64,000 nt of DNA from an uncultured Chiayiivirga sp. (GCA_934525595.1 CAKSZJ010000014.1:1-64000), one strand, 5' to 3'; numbered from the stretch's first letter, positions 18,901 through 26,524 are shown. Made by a program: numbers and translations. Notes: generated by a model not told the origin, from the letters alone.

Positions 18901-19076
18901 ACCACGGCGGCCGAAGCGCCCGGATAGCTCACGCTCACCGACACCACGGGCGGATCGATCGCGGGCAGTTCGCGCAGGGTCAGGCGGGTGAAGGCCATGA
19001 GTCCCAGCGCAATCAGCAGCAGGCTCATCACGGTGGCGAGCACCGGGCGCTTGATCGACAGGTCGGAGATCATCAT
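15957..19076 (-). CDS. RND-family efflux transporter, HAE1 type
   Basis: The 1039-residue inner-membrane proton/drug antiporter is of AcrB/MexB size. It starts MMISDLSIKRPVLATVMSLLLIALGLMAFTRL. TM4 carries the proton-relay pair DD in LCIGLVVDDAIVVLENIQRR, and the second half repeats the fold (VYLVLAAQFESFIHPVVIMLTVPLAVLGALIGL; GIVMLVGLAAKNGILIVEFANQLRDEG). Periplasmic loops are of normal length. It is 28 bases downstream of its adaptor gene. No outer-membrane channel gene lies nearby, so it probably borrows one. The substrate is unknown. The TrmH gene overlaps its 3' end. Confidence 0.93.
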   Translation of the reverse strand: MMISDLSIKRPVLATVMSLLLIALGLMAFTRLTLRELPAIDPPVVSVSVSYPGASAAVVESRVTQILEDAVSGIEGVETLESRSANGRSSLTIEFSLQRDIEAAANDVRDAISRVLSRLPQEADPPRVEKVEADADAILWLNMSSTTMDTLELTDYANRYVVDQLSALDGVASVMVGGEQRYAMRIWLDREALAARGLTVVDIEDALRRENVELPAGRIESAERDFTLRMARSYMDPADFAALVLRKGDDGYLVRLGDVAQVERASTERRSYYRSNGQANLGLGIVKTSTANALDVARAARAEAERIQGALPEGVSIFVAFDNTVFIEAAVDRVYWTLLEALALVLVVIFLFLGSLRAAIVPAVTVPVCLVSAFIALYAFGFSINLLTLLALVLCIGLVVDDAIVVLENIQRRCDLGEPPLVAAIRGTRQVGFAVIATTAVLVAVFLPVGFMEGNTGRLFRELSVALAAAIAISAFVALTLTPMMSSKLVRPHGQARGLTGVINRLLERVARAYRGQVERTSRKPLLFALVMLGALGASLLIAQRVPSELAPMEDRGAFFISVAGPEGAGYDYTVQQIGKVERALAPFLGEGQPLERVNTRAPAGWGGSEEMHTGMAIVFLKDWQDRSVTTTEVVEQIRPKLAEIPGVRAFPSVRTGLVRSRGQPFSVVLGGPDYEELAQWRDRILARAEENPGLVAVDSDYKETRPQLRVQIDRARAADLGISVRDIGSTLESLMGSRRVTTYVDAGEEYDVIVQARPQDRGAPTDLENIHVRARGGALVPLSSVVTLSEIAEPGALNRFNRLRAITISAAVSPDYTLGEAIAWVQQVAAEELPDIAQIDFKGESREYMKAGGAVLFTFAMALLIVYLVLAAQFESFIHPVVIMLTVPLAVLGALIGLWVTGGSLNLFSQIGIVMLVGLAAKNGILIVEFANQLRDEGRSIDEAIAESASIRLRPILMTSIATIMGAVPLVAAGGPGSASRATIGVVVIFGVAFSTLLSLYVVPAFYRLLARYTGSPEALARTIETLEEATPVAGGSA

Positions 19077-19104
19077 GGCCCACGCCTCCCGTGCCGCGAC
19101 GTCA

Positions 19105-20190
19105 TCACCGCGCTGCGTCCTGGTCGACCACGCGCACGCGCGCGCCCGGTCGCAGCTTGACCGTGCCCTCGATCACGATGCGGTCACCCTCGGCCACGCC
19201 CGACCGCACTTCGACCTCGCCACGGCGGCGCGCGCCCAGCACGAGGTCGGCCTGCTCCACCGTGTCGTCGGGCAGGATGCGGTAGACGTAGGAACGGGTG
19301 CCGACCTGCTCGATCGCGATCTCCGGCACGGTGAGCGCACGGCGCAGCGGCTGCAGCAGGCGCACCGTGAGCAGCATCCCCGGCCGCAGCCGGCCGTCGG
19401 AATTGGGCAACTCGGCGCGCACCGTCACGGCGCGGGTCAGGGGATCGACGCGCGAGCCCACCGCCGTGACCCGGCCTTCGAACACGCTGTCGGAAAACGC
19501 CGGACTGCGCGCGCGCACCGTCTGGCCGACCTCGATCTGCCCGAAATAGGCTTCGGGCACGGGGAAGTCGAGCTTGATGGTGCGGATGTCGTCGAGCGTG
19601 GTGATGACGGTGCCCGGCGTCACCAGCGCACCGGGGCTGACCCGGCGGAAGCCCAGCACGCCGGAGAACGGCGCGCTGATGATGCGGTCGGCCAGCGCCG
19701 CGCGGATCGCGTCGGCGCGCGCGCGCGCCGCGTCGCGCACCGAGAGCTGGGTGTCGAGCTGGCTGCGCGGAATCGTGCCCTGCTTCACCAGCTCGGCGAG
19801 CCGGTCGTACTGCTTGCTCGCCTCCACGAAGGTGGCCTGGGCCGCTTCCAGCTGGGCCACCTCGGCGCGTCCGGAAAGGTCGACCAGAACCGCGCCGGAC
19901 TCGACGAAGTCGCCGTCCTGGAAGTTCACCCGCGTCACGGTTTCGGTGACCTTGGCGGTGAGCGTCACCGATTCGTTGGCCTGCGCCGTGCCCAGCGCCT
20001 GGATCTCGTCCTGCCAGTCGCTCGCCACGACCGTGCCGGCGGTGACCACGGCAGCCTGTGGGCCACCGCCCTGCGGGCCTGTCGCATCGTTGCGGCCGCA
20101 GCCGACCAGCGCCAGCGCGATCAGCAGAAGACCGGCACCGGCGAGAATTCGAGGGGAAGCGGCCGGCAGCGGCCTTTGGTCGTAGCGCAA
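19105..20190 (-). CDS. RND periplasmic adaptor lipoprotein (membrane fusion protein)
   Basis: This 361-residue HlyD/AcrA-type adaptor bridges the RND pump and an outer-membrane channel. The N-terminus is a lipoprotein signal ending LLIALALVGCG, lipidation Cys near residue 31. The lipoyl half-motifs are VTRVNFQDGDFVESGAVLVDLSGRA and RIISAPFSGVLGFRRVSPGALVTPG, separated by a short coiled-coil hairpin. Beta-barrel and membrane-proximal domains follow (RTIKLDFPVPEAYFGQIEVG; LTVPEIAIEQVGTRSYVYRI). The start is TTG at 20190 because no ATG or GTG sits before the signal peptide. It is first in adaptor-pump-trmH. Confidence 0.9.
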   Translation of the reverse strand: MRYDQRPLPAASPRILAGAGLLLIALALVGCGRNDATGPQGGGPQAAVVTAGTVVASDWQDEIQALGTAQANESVTLTAKVTETVTRVNFQDGDFVESGAVLVDLSGRAEVAQLEAAQATFVEASKQYDRLAELVKQGTIPRSQLDTQLSVRDAARARADAIRAALADRIISAPFSGVLGFRRVSPGALVTPGTVITTLDDIRTIKLDFPVPEAYFGQIEVGQTVRARSPAFSDSVFEGRVTAVGSRVDPLTRAVTVRAELPNSDGRLRPGMLLTVRLLQPLRRALTVPEIAIEQVGTRSYVYRILPDDTVEQADLVLGARRRGEVEVRSGVAEGDRIVIEGTVKLRPGARVRVVDQDAAR

Positions 20191-20267
20191 GACGAAGTCA
20201 CCGGAAAAAAGGCGGATTCACCGGATTTTACGGGGGCGCCGTGCTGCGCGCATGGGTGATCGGTCAT

Positions 20268-20349
20268 GCTCCCGGACAGCGGGACGTGATCCTCAGCACC
20301 TGTTCATGAGTCCGGGAGCGTCCGGGCACGCGCACGCCTGCCCGGACGC
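20268..20349. repeat. nested inverted repeats upstream of the RND operon
   Basis: GCTCCCGGAC (20268-20277) is the exact reverse complement of GTCCGGGAGC (20310-20319). GCGTCCGGGC (20318-20327) is the exact reverse complement of GCCCGGACGC (20340-20349). The two 10-bp stems share two bases, so they are nearly mutually exclusive. The 7-mer CCCGGAC/GTCCGGG occurs four times. No T-run follows, so this is not an ordinary terminator for the MBL gene. It lies 78-159 bases above the adaptor gene, and may be an operator array or a REP-like element. Confidence 0.55.
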
Positions 20350-20368
20350 CGGGATCATGGAAGGATTT

Positions 20369-21142
20369 TCAGTAGGGTAGCCGGTAGTGCTCCGGGCCCA
20401 TGAGATCGATGCCGCATTCGAGCCGCGCGAGCCAGTCGAGGAAGTCGCCGATCGCCTTGCCGCGCAGCGGCAGGCCGTGCTGGGGAACGATCAGGACCGG
20501 ATCGATGCGGCGCACCATGTCGGACCACAGCATGGCAACCCTGCGCGACCCCATGTAACGCCGATGGAATCCTTCCATCTTCGGGAGAATGGAGGAAAAG
20601 TCCTCGATCGCCTGATAGGCCTCGCCGCTGGAAATCATGGAAGAGCCGACGTCGCCGGAAAACAGGATGCGGCTGACCGGATCGTAGAAGCTGAAATTGC
20701 CCACCGAGTGCAGAAAATGCGCCGGCAGGGCGAGCAGGTGGCTGTCGTCCATGGTGATGCGCCCGCCCTCGTCAGGCAGCAGCATGTAGCGATCGGCGTT
20801 CGCATTCTGCTGATAGCTCGGGACGGCGTGGGGCACGAAGCGTCCCCAGAGCCTGGAACAGACCAGGACCGCAGAGGTGTACATCAGCCAGCGGTCGGCG
20901 GCACCGATGATGTCCGGATCCTGGTGCGAGGCGAGAATCCAGGTCAGTTCCTTGAGCGGCACGTGACGCGCCACCGCGAGGGACAGCGGCGTGTACAGCA
21001 GGGCACCGCCCGGATCGAGCAGGGCCGAAGCCTTGCCGTGGGTGATGAGGAATTGATTGGCCTGGATTCCGTCATCGCTGCGGACCAGATCGTTGAACAC
21101 CACGCAGCGATGATCGCCACTTTCGAAAAGGATATGTGACAT
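20369..21142 (-). CDS. ODP-type MBL-fold protein (oxygen-binding diiron family)
   Basis: The 257-residue single-domain metallo-beta-lactamase fold protein lacks the flavodoxin domain of flavodiiron NO/O2 reductases. Likely metal ligands are His73, Asp75 and Asp77 in SHQDPDIIG, His145 in FLHSVGNFSF, Asp164 in ILFSGDVGSS and His222 in VPQHG. The HxDxD form, with Gln and Pro in the loop, resembles the flavodiiron-like oxygen-binding proteins (ODP) studied as O2 sensors in Treponema chemotaxis. The substrate or signal partner here is unknown. A candidate FNR site (21199-21212) lies upstream, consistent with an oxygen-linked role. Confidence 0.82.
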   Translation of the reverse strand: MSHILFESGDHRCVVFNDLVRSDDGIQANQFLITHGKASALLDPGGALLYTPLSLAVARHVPLKELTWILASHQDPDIIGAADRWLMYTSAVLVCSRLWGRFVPHAVPSYQQNANADRYMLLPDEGGRITMDDSHLLALPAHFLHSVGNFSFYDPVSRILFSGDVGSSMISSGEAYQAIEDFSSILPKMEGFHRRYMGSRRVAMLWSDMVRRIDPVLIVPQHGLPLRGKAIGDFLDWLARLECGIDLMGPEHYRLPY

Positions 21143-21198
21143 TGGACACGTACTGGAGGAAATGCAGCGTCATTGTTGCGTCCTGCGCAACGTGCGAC

Positions 21199-21212
21199 TT
21201 GATCCAGCGCAA
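21199..21212 (-). promoter_or_regulatory. candidate FNR/Anr site for the ODP-type gene
   Basis: TTGATCCAGCGCAA matches the FNR consensus TTGAT-N4-ATCAA in one perfect half and at three of five positions in the other. On the minus strand an AACAAT -10 hexamer at 21172-21177 predicts a start point near 21165, which puts the site centre at about -40.5, the class II position. The start codon follows at 21142. An FNR with intact Fe-S cysteines is encoded 3 kb away. The fit is pattern-based only. Confidence 0.5.
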
Positions 21213-21220
21213 ATGTCCGG

Positions 21221-21751
21221 TCAAAGCCCTGCCGAAATGTGACTCCCGTCACGCAGACGCGGAGGGTTGGCGCGCAGCCAGGCGCGCGCGTCCTCGGCAT
21301 CGCGCTCGAACCAGGCGCGCGCGGAGCCGAGGCGGAAGGTGTAGCCCCAGGCGTCCATGTCGGCCATGAGTCGCGCGCTGCCCACCTCCGGCAGGCGGTC
21401 GGCCAGAAGAATCTGCAGGTAGCAGGTGGCGTCTTCCTCGGCGATCGAGTCGGTCGCATCGGTATGGACCTGCGCACGACGCTCGGGCGGCAGCACGATC
21501 AGGTGGCAGGCCTCGTGCAGGGCCGAATGTACCGGCGTGTCGCCGCGCACGTAGACGCGGTGCCCGATCACCCCGGCCTCGGGCGCGCCCCAGTAGCTGC
21601 CGGGGATCTCGGCTCTGTCCAGTACCCGCACCAGCTCCAGTCCGAACTCGCCCAGCAGGCGCGCCAGCGCCGCGACGTCGGTCTGCGCGACGCGCAGGAC
21701 CTCGGGCGCGTCATCGCCGGCGGCCGCGTCGCTCACCTTTCGATGCCCCAC
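21221..21751 (-). CDS. HExxH-motif protein of unknown function in the min operon
   Basis: The 176-residue cytoplasmic protein has no family I can name. It contains HSALHEACHLIVLPPERR, with His79-Glu80-x-x-His83, the zinc-peptidase HExxH pattern. DSIAEEDATCYLQILLA follows 22 residues later, where Glu105 or Glu106 could be a third ligand; this spacing is like minigluzincins or ImmA/IrrE-type proteins. Activity is inference. Start is GTG at 21751 with a GGAAG ribosome site, 12 bases after minE, so it looks like the last gene of GNAT-minC-minD-minE. Its 3' end contains the CRP-like and is next to the FNR-like sequences before the ODP gene. Confidence 0.75.
   Translation of the reverse strand: MGHRKVSDAAAGDDAPEVLRVAQTDVAALARLLGEFGLELVRVLDRAEIPGSYWGAPEAGVIGHRVYVRGDTPVHSALHEACHLIVLPPERRAQVHTDATDSIAEEDATCYLQILLADRLPEVGSARLMADMDAWGYTFRLGSARAWFERDAEDARAWLRANPPRLRDGSHISAGL
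21238..21253. promoter_or_regulatory. CRP/Clp-like palindrome
   Basis: TGTGA-N6-TCACG matches the CRP/Clp consensus TGTGA-N6-TCACA at nine of ten positions. It lies inside the last codons of the HExxH gene, about 80 bases above the start point predicted for the ODP-type gene. Xanthomonadales use Clp, a CRP relative, at such sites. A chance match inside coding DNA is quite possible. Confidence 0.35.
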
Positions 21752-21763
21752 CGGCTTCCGGCA

Positions 21764-22036
21764 TCACGCCGGCGCCTGGCCCTCGTCCTGGCGCTCGGCC
21801 AGCGACACCGAGATGTCGAGGACCTCTTGCTCGCCGTCGCGCACCAGATCGACCTTCACGGCGTCCAGGTCCACGCTCACGTACTTGCGGATCACTTCCA
21901 GAAGCTCGCGCCGCAGCAGCGGCAGGTAGTCCGGCCCGCCGCGCGTGCTGCGCTCCTGCGAGACGATGATGCGCAGCCGCTCGCGCGCGATGCTGGCGGT
22001 GTCCTTCTTCGGTCGCAGGAAATCGAACAGCCCCAT
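21764..22036 (-). CDS. minE: cell division topological specificity factor MinE
   Basis: MinE stimulates MinD ATPase and drives pole-to-pole oscillation, so that MinC blocks division only at the poles. The 90-residue protein starts [29 protein letters not shown] (membrane-targeting and anti-MinCD helix). The topological domain follows ([43 protein letters not shown]). Length is normal. It starts four bases after minD, with the ATG at 22036 preferred to 22051. Confidence 0.96.
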   Translation of the reverse strand: MGLFDFLRPKKDTASIARERLRIIVSQERSTRGGPDYLPLLRRELLEVIRKYVSVDLDAVKVDLVRDGEQEVLDISVSLAERQDEGQAPA

Positions 22037-22040
22037 CGGG

Positions 22041-22850
22041 TCAACCTCCAAACAACTTGGAGAAGAAGCCCTTCTTCTCCACTTGGGTGAAGCGCAGCGG
22101 GCGATCCTCGCCCAGCAGCCGCGCCACGGCGTCGTCGTAGGCCTGTGCCGCCGGCGCCTGGCTGTCCAGGATCACCGGCTCGCCCTTGTTGGAGGCGTTG
22201 AGCACGTCGCTCGACTCCGGGATCACGCCCAGCACCGCAAGGCCGAGGATCTCCTCCACGTCCTTGATCGAGAGCATTTCGCCGGTCTCGACGCGCGCCG
22301 GGTTGTAGCGGGTGAGCAGCAGGCTGTCCTTGATTCGCCCTCCCTGCTCGGCCTTGCGCGTCTTGGCGGACAGGAGGCCGAGGATGCGGTCGGAATCGCG
22401 CACCGAAGACACTTCGGGATTGACCACCACGACGGCGATATCCGCAAAGTACATCGCCAGGAATGCACCGCGCTCGATGCCTGCGGGCGAATCGCAGATG
22501 ATATAGTCGAAGCCGTCGTCGGCCAGCTCCTTGAGCACACGCTCCACGCCCTCCTGGGTGAGGGCGTCCTTGTCGCGCGTCTGTGATGCCGCGAGCACGT
22601 ACAGGTTGTCTAGGCGCTTGTCGCGGATCAGCGCCTGCTTGAGTGTGCAATCGCCGGTGATGACGTTGACGAAGTCGTACACCACGCGCCGTTCGCAGCC
22701 CATGATGAGATCGAGGTTGCGCAGTCCCACGTCGAAATCGATGACGGCGGTCTTCTTGCCGCGCTGGGCCAGGCCGCAGGCCAGACTGGCGCTGGTGGTG
22801 GTCTTGCCCACGCCGCCCTTTCCGGACGTAACGACGATGATCTGGGTCAA
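22041..22850 (-). CDS. minD: septum site-determining ATPase MinD
   Basis: MinD is the membrane-binding ATPase that recruits MinC. The 269-residue protein has the deviant Walker [10 protein letters not shown] at residues 9-17, [31 protein letters not shown], and a C-terminal amphipathic membrane-targeting helix ([11 protein letters not shown]). The start is TTG at 22850, with GGAGAG seven bases upstream, which gives the family N-terminus [13 protein letters not shown] longer frame to 22910 lacks that fit. It is 88 bases downstream of minC. Confidence 0.95.
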   Translation of the reverse strand: MTQIIVVTSGKGGVGKTTTSASLACGLAQRGKKTAVIDFDVGLRNLDLIMGCERRVVYDFVNVITGDCTLKQALIRDKRLDNLYVLAASQTRDKDALTQEGVERVLKELADDGFDYIICDSPAGIERGAFLAMYFADIAVVVVNPEVSSVRDSDRILGLLSAKTRKAEQGGRIKDSLLLTRYNPARVETGEMLSIKDVEEILGLAVLGVIPESSDVLNASNKGEPVILDSQAPAAQAYDDAVARLLGEDRPLRFTQVEKKGFFSKLFGG

Positions 22851-22938
22851 AGGGAAGCTCTCCGTTGAATCGGATGGATGATGGAACGGGCGCTGCGGCC
22901 CGCTGGACAACGGCGCTGCAGGCCGGTCGCCGCCGGCA

Positions 22939-23700
22939 TCAGGCCAGCTCGGCCAGGCGCAGGCTGTCGTCTTCCAGCCACACCTGCACCGCCTTGCCGC
23001 GCAGCTCCCGGGGAACCTCCTCGATCACCTTGTAGCGGCCGGCAATCGCAACCAGCTCCGCGTGGAACTCCCTGCAGAATATACGGGCTTTTTCGTCCCC
23101 CTGCGCACCGGCAAGTGCGCGGCCGCGCAGCGGGCCGTAGACGTGCACCGAGCCATCGGCGATGACCTCGGCGCCAGCACCGACGCTGGCGGCGACGACA
23201 AGGTCGCGCCCCTGCGCATAAACCTGCTGGCCCGAACGCACCGGGGCGGCGTGCATCTGGGATACCGCAGAGACCTGTGGCGCTGCGGGCGGTGGAGTCG
23301 ACGACGCGGGGGGCGCGGCTTCGGGAGCCCTCGCTGCGCGCGCGTCTTCCCGCCCGGCGCTTTCGTACTGGGCGCGGAACTTGGCCAGAAGCGGCAGGCC
23401 GAGCGCCACCGAAAGGGCCTCGATCTCGCGCGTGCCGTAGGCCAGCGCCACCGGCAATACGCCCGCCGCACGCAGGGCATCGAGCAGGGCGCGCGCGGTG
23501 CCGGCATCGGGCACCTGCGACAGACCGCCAAAATCGACCACTATCGCAGCGCGGGCGAACAGGTTGGGCGCGCGTTCGACGCGCTCGCGCATTTCCTCGC
23601 CCAGGCGTGCCAGGTCCAGCGTGCGGATGCGCAGGTTGGCGATCCCCACCTGCCCCATCTTGAGCTCGCCGGCCTGTTCGTAATCGGATCGCGCCGCCAT
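22939..23700 (-). CDS. minC: septum site-determining protein MinC
   Basis: MinC inhibits FtsZ polymerisation at the poles. The 253-residue protein has an N-terminal FtsZ-binding domain (RIRTLDLARLGEEMRERVERAPNLFARAAIVVDF, then LPVALAYG). An Ala/Pro linker (about residues 115-145) follows. The C-terminal beta-helix is SGQQVYAQGRDLVVAASVGAGAEVIADGSVHVYGPLRGRALAGAQGDEKARIFCREFHAELVAIAGRY. The RSGQ and GDEKARIFC motifs bind MinD. It starts two bases after the GNAT gene stop. Confidence 0.94.
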   Translation of the reverse strand: MAARSDYEQAGELKMGQVGIANLRIRTLDLARLGEEMRERVERAPNLFARAAIVVDFGGLSQVPDAGTARALLDALRAAGVLPVALAYGTREIEALSVALGLPLLAKFRAQYESAGREDARAARAPEAAPPASSTPPPAAPQVSAVSQMHAAPVRSGQQVYAQGRDLVVAASVGAGAEVIADGSVHVYGPLRGRALAGAQGDEKARIFCREFHAELVAIAGRYKVIEEVPRELRGKAVQVWLEDDSLRLAELA

Positions 23701-23702
23701 GC

Positions 23703-24299
23703 TCAGGCCACCTCGCCGGTGTGCATGGAGCGATGCGGGCGCTCCGCCAGCCAGGGCAGGTCGGGCAGGCCCGGGCCGTCGAGCCAGCGCGCCTTCACCC
23801 AGGCGTAGCAACTCAATTCCTTGACCAGCATCGATACCCGCAGGCCGTTTTCGTCCATCACGCGTTGGCCCACTTCCTGGAATCCGTAGGTGCCGTGGAA
23901 GATCAGCGCGGTGTCGTTGCGCGGCTCCAGGAACACCTCGCAGGTCAGAAGCGGCTTGCGTACTTCGGCGAAACTGGTGACATCGGCATAGAAAATCCGC
24001 CCTACCCCGCCACCACGCTGGGCGCTGGCGATGACGACCCGGTCGATGTAGATGAAGTGCGGGTAGCGCGCCCTGAGCCAGCGGTAGTTGCTGCTGCCAT
24101 AGTGGCTGTTCTCGTCGAAGGCGATCAGGAAACCGACGATGTGGCCATCCGATTCGGCCACCCGGAAATAGGCCGCCTCCTCGAAGCTGAAACGCAGCTG
24201 GTCCAGCGTCAGCGGCAGGATGGTCGGCCCGGCGGCGTTGTTCAGGGCAAGGACGGTGTCCAGCTCGTTTTCGCGCACTTCGCGGATCTGGATCGGCAT
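23703..24299 (-). CDS. GNAT-family N-acetyltransferase
   Basis: The 198-residue protein has the GNAT fold: REVRENELDTVLALNNAAGP, ESDGHIVGFLIAF, FIYIDRVVIASAQRGGGVGRIFYADV (motif A with the acetyl-CoA loop QRGGGVGR), LTCEVFLEPRND and FHGTYGFQEVGQRVM. The substrate is unknown. It is the first gene of the min operon, two bases before minC, so its expression is tied to cell-division placement. The promoter is likely at 24356-24361. Confidence 0.87.
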   Translation of the reverse strand: MPIQIREVRENELDTVLALNNAAGPTILPLTLDQLRFSFEEAAYFRVAESDGHIVGFLIAFDENSHYGSSNYRWLRARYPHFIYIDRVVIASAQRGGGVGRIFYADVTSFAEVRKPLLTCEVFLEPRNDTALIFHGTYGFQEVGQRVMDENGLRVSMLVKELSCYAWVKARWLDGPGLPDLPWLAERPHRSMHTGEVA

Positions 24300-24355
24300 T
24301 CAGCTCTCCGATGGGGCACTCGGGCGGAATCGTTCCGCGCCTCGGCAAGGGCGGC

Positions 24356-24361
24356 ATTATC
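24356..24361 (-). promoter_or_regulatory. extended -10 promoter of the GNAT-minCDE operon
   Basis: On the minus strand the sequence reads TGC-GATAAT, an extended -10 (TGn plus five of six matches to TATAAT), about 57 bases above the GNAT start. No good -35 is seen, as expected for extended -10 promoters. It lies in the divergent gap to fnr. Confidence 0.5.
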
Positions 24362-24500
24362 GCATGGCACCTCGGTTTTTTCGCCGGAACGCGCGGCTGG
24401 ACCGCGCCGCGCGCCGGACCGCACGGATCGCCGGAAATGCCCGGACGGCGTGGTTCTGGCAACATGGTCACCCTTGGCCGCGCTCCCTGCGGGATGCCAA

Positions 24501-25268
24501 ATGAGCACAAACGTCGTATTCGACCTGGCGAAATTGCGTCGCAGCTGCGCACAGTGTTCGCTTCACCAGCTCTGCCTGCCCGCCGGCATCGATCATGACG
24601 ACCTGGAGCGGCTCGACGCCATCGTACGCAAGCGCCGGCCGCTGGCGCGCAGCGAACGGCTTTATCGCATCGGCGACCCGATGGATGCGCTGTACGTGGC
24701 GCGCGAAGGCAGCTTCAAGACGGTGGCCATCAACAGCGACGGTGAAGAGCAGATCATCGGCTTCCACCTGCCCGGCGAGCTCATGGGGCTCGACGCACTG
24801 GGCACCGGCCGGCACCGCTGCGAAGCCGAGGCGCTCGGCCCGACCCTGGTCTGCGAAGTCCCGATCGAGGCGCTGGAAGACGTCATCCACGCCATTCCGG
24901 GCCTGAGCACGCAGATGCTGCGGGTGATCGGGCGCAGCGTCGCGCGCGATCAGGACCACCTGGAGATGCTGGGACGGCGCCAGGCCCAGGAGCGCATCGC
25001 CATGTTCCTCCACGGGCTCTCGGAACGGCTCCGCTTGCTCGGGCACTCGGCCACCGAATTCAGCCTGCCGATGAGTCGCGAGGACATCGCGCGCTACCTC
25101 GGCCTGGTCATCGAGACGGTCAGCCGCGGCTTCACCCGGCTGCAGGACGAGGGCGTGATCAAGGTGCGCGGGCGGCAGCTGCACATCCTCGATCCGCAGC
25201 AGCTCGAAACCCTGGCACTGGGCGCGCAGGAAACACTGCGCGCCCACACCTGCACACGCAGCGCCTGA
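24501..25268 (+). CDS. fnr: FNR-type oxygen-responsive transcription regulator
   Basis: This 255-residue Crp/Fnr regulator keeps all four cysteines that bind the oxygen-labile [4Fe-4S] cluster. Cys16, Cys19 and Cys25 lie in CAQCSLHQLC, and Cys118 is in LVCEVP, equivalent to E. coli Cys20, 23, 29 and 122. The cyclic-nucleotide-like barrel (GFHLPGELMGLDALG) and dimer helix follow. The recognition helix ETVSRGFTRLQ has Glu205, Ser208 and Arg209, the residues that read TTGAT. It should therefore act as an anaerobic activator/repressor at TTGAT-N4-ATCAA sites. It starts with ATG at 24501, is divergent from the min operon, and ends 12 bases before pldA. Confidence 0.95.
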   Translation: MSTNVVFDLAKLRRSCAQCSLHQLCLPAGIDHDDLERLDAIVRKRRPLARSERLYRIGDPMDALYVAREGSFKTVAINSDGEEQIIGFHLPGELMGLDALGTGRHRCEAEALGPTLVCEVPIEALEDVIHAIPGLSTQMLRVIGRSVARDQDHLEMLGRRQAQERIAMFLHGLSERLRLLGHSATEFSLPMSREDIARYLGLVIETVSRGFTRLQDEGVIKVRGRQLHILDPQQLETLALGAQETLRAHTCTRSA

Positions 25269-25280
25269 GCGCGCCCCACC

Positions 25281-26468
25281 ATGCGCACGCCCGCCTGCCT
25301 GCTTCTGACGCTGCTCCTCCTCGCAGCCCTGCCGGCCCGCGCCCAGCCGAGCGATGCGGCGCAGAACTGCGCCACGATCTCGCAGGACATCGAGCGCCTG
25401 GCCTGCTACGACGCCTTCTATCGCCTGCGCCCCGAAGACACCCGTGCCGCCGACGAAGCGGCACGCGCGGCCGCGCTCGCACTGGCTGCGCGGCAGGCCG
25501 CCGAGGCCGCAGCCGAAGCGGCACGCGCCCCGGAGGAGCACAGCGGCACCCTGCAGCGCCGCATCCGCCGATGGTTTGCGCCCGGCGAGCCCTCGGACAG
25601 CAGCGAACTGGTCCCGCTCGACGACCCCGCCGCGACCCTCGCCAACGCCGGGCGCGGCTCGCTGCTGGACAGCCGCTGGGAACTGGCCCGCGATTCCAAG
25701 TTCGGCGTGTTCAACCTGCGCGTCTACAAGCCCATCTACGCGCTGCCGCTGTTCTGGGCCTCGCGCCCCAACCCGCTGCCGCACTCGTCCAATCCCAACA
25801 ACAGCGTCACCGAAGCGGCCCACACCCAGCCGATCGAAGGCAAGTTCCAGCTGAGCTTCAAGACCAAGATCGTCGAAAACATTTTTGGCGACAACGGCGA
25901 CCTCTGGGGCGCCTACACCCAGACGTCGCGCTGGCAGATGTTCAACAGCATCGAATCGCGCCCGTTCCGCGAAACCAACTACGAGCCCGAGCTGATGCTG
26001 ATGTTCCGCAACCGCTACCACCTCGGCGGCTGGAACGGCCGCATGGCGGGCATCGGCATCAACCACCAGTCCAACGGCCAGGGCGATCCGCATTCGCGAA
26101 GCTGGAACCGCATCGTCGGCACCATCGGTCTGGACCGCGACCGCTGGGCGCTCGTCGTGCGCCCGTGGTGGCGCATTCCCGAAGGCTCGCGCGAGGACAA
26201 CAACCCCGACATCGAGGACTACATCGGGCGCGGCGACGCCATGCTGGTGTACCACTACGGCCACCACGAGCTGGCCGCCATCGCCCGCCACTCGCTGCGC
26301 GGCGGCGAGCGCTCGCACGGCTCCTTGAGACTGGACTGGGGCTTCCCGCTCGACGGCCCGCTGCGCGGCCACGTGCAGCTGTTCAGCGGCTACGGCGAAA
26401 GCCTGATCGACTACAACCACCGGTCCACCTACGTGGGCCTGGGGATTTCGCTGACCGAGTGGTTTTGA
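25281..26468 (+). CDS. pldA: outer-membrane phospholipase A (OMPLA)
   Basis: OMPLA is a calcium-dependent outer-membrane beta-barrel that removes misplaced phospholipids from the outer leaflet. The 395-residue protein has a signal peptide (to about residue 21) and an extra N-terminal region with a CATISQDIERLACYD motif and Ala-rich helix (residues 50-85). The barrel follows. The catalytic triad is visible: His262 and Ser264 in NHQSNG, Asn276 in SRSWNR. It ends in Phe, as outer-membrane barrels do. It is about 100 residues longer than E. coli PldA because of the N-terminal extension. It probably shares a transcript with fnr. Confidence 0.92.
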   Translation: MRTPACLLLTLLLLAALPARAQPSDAAQNCATISQDIERLACYDAFYRLRPEDTRAADEAARAAALALAARQAAEAAAEAARAPEEHSGTLQRRIRRWFAPGEPSDSSELVPLDDPAATLANAGRGSLLDSRWELARDSKFGVFNLRVYKPIYALPLFWASRPNPLPHSSNPNNSVTEAAHTQPIEGKFQLSFKTKIVENIFGDNGDLWGAYTQTSRWQMFNSIESRPFRETNYEPELMLMFRNRYHLGGWNGRMAGIGINHQSNGQGDPHSRSWNRIVGTIGLDRDRWALVVRPWWRIPEGSREDNNPDIEDYIGRGDAMLVYHYGHHELAAIARHSLRGGERSHGSLRLDWGFPLDGPLRGHVQLFSGYGESLIDYNHRSTYVGLGISLTEWF

Positions 26469-26524
26469 GGCAGCGGCGTCAGGCCGAAAGCCGGCAGCGC
26501 GGCGTCTTCCCCTACACTCGGGGC

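Noticed and set aside
15669..19160. An 1163-codon plus-strand frame opposite the RND pump and TrmH genes
   Set aside because: It is a His/Arg/Gln-rich shadow of the pump gene with no membrane segments or known motifs, while the minus-strand pump is complete.
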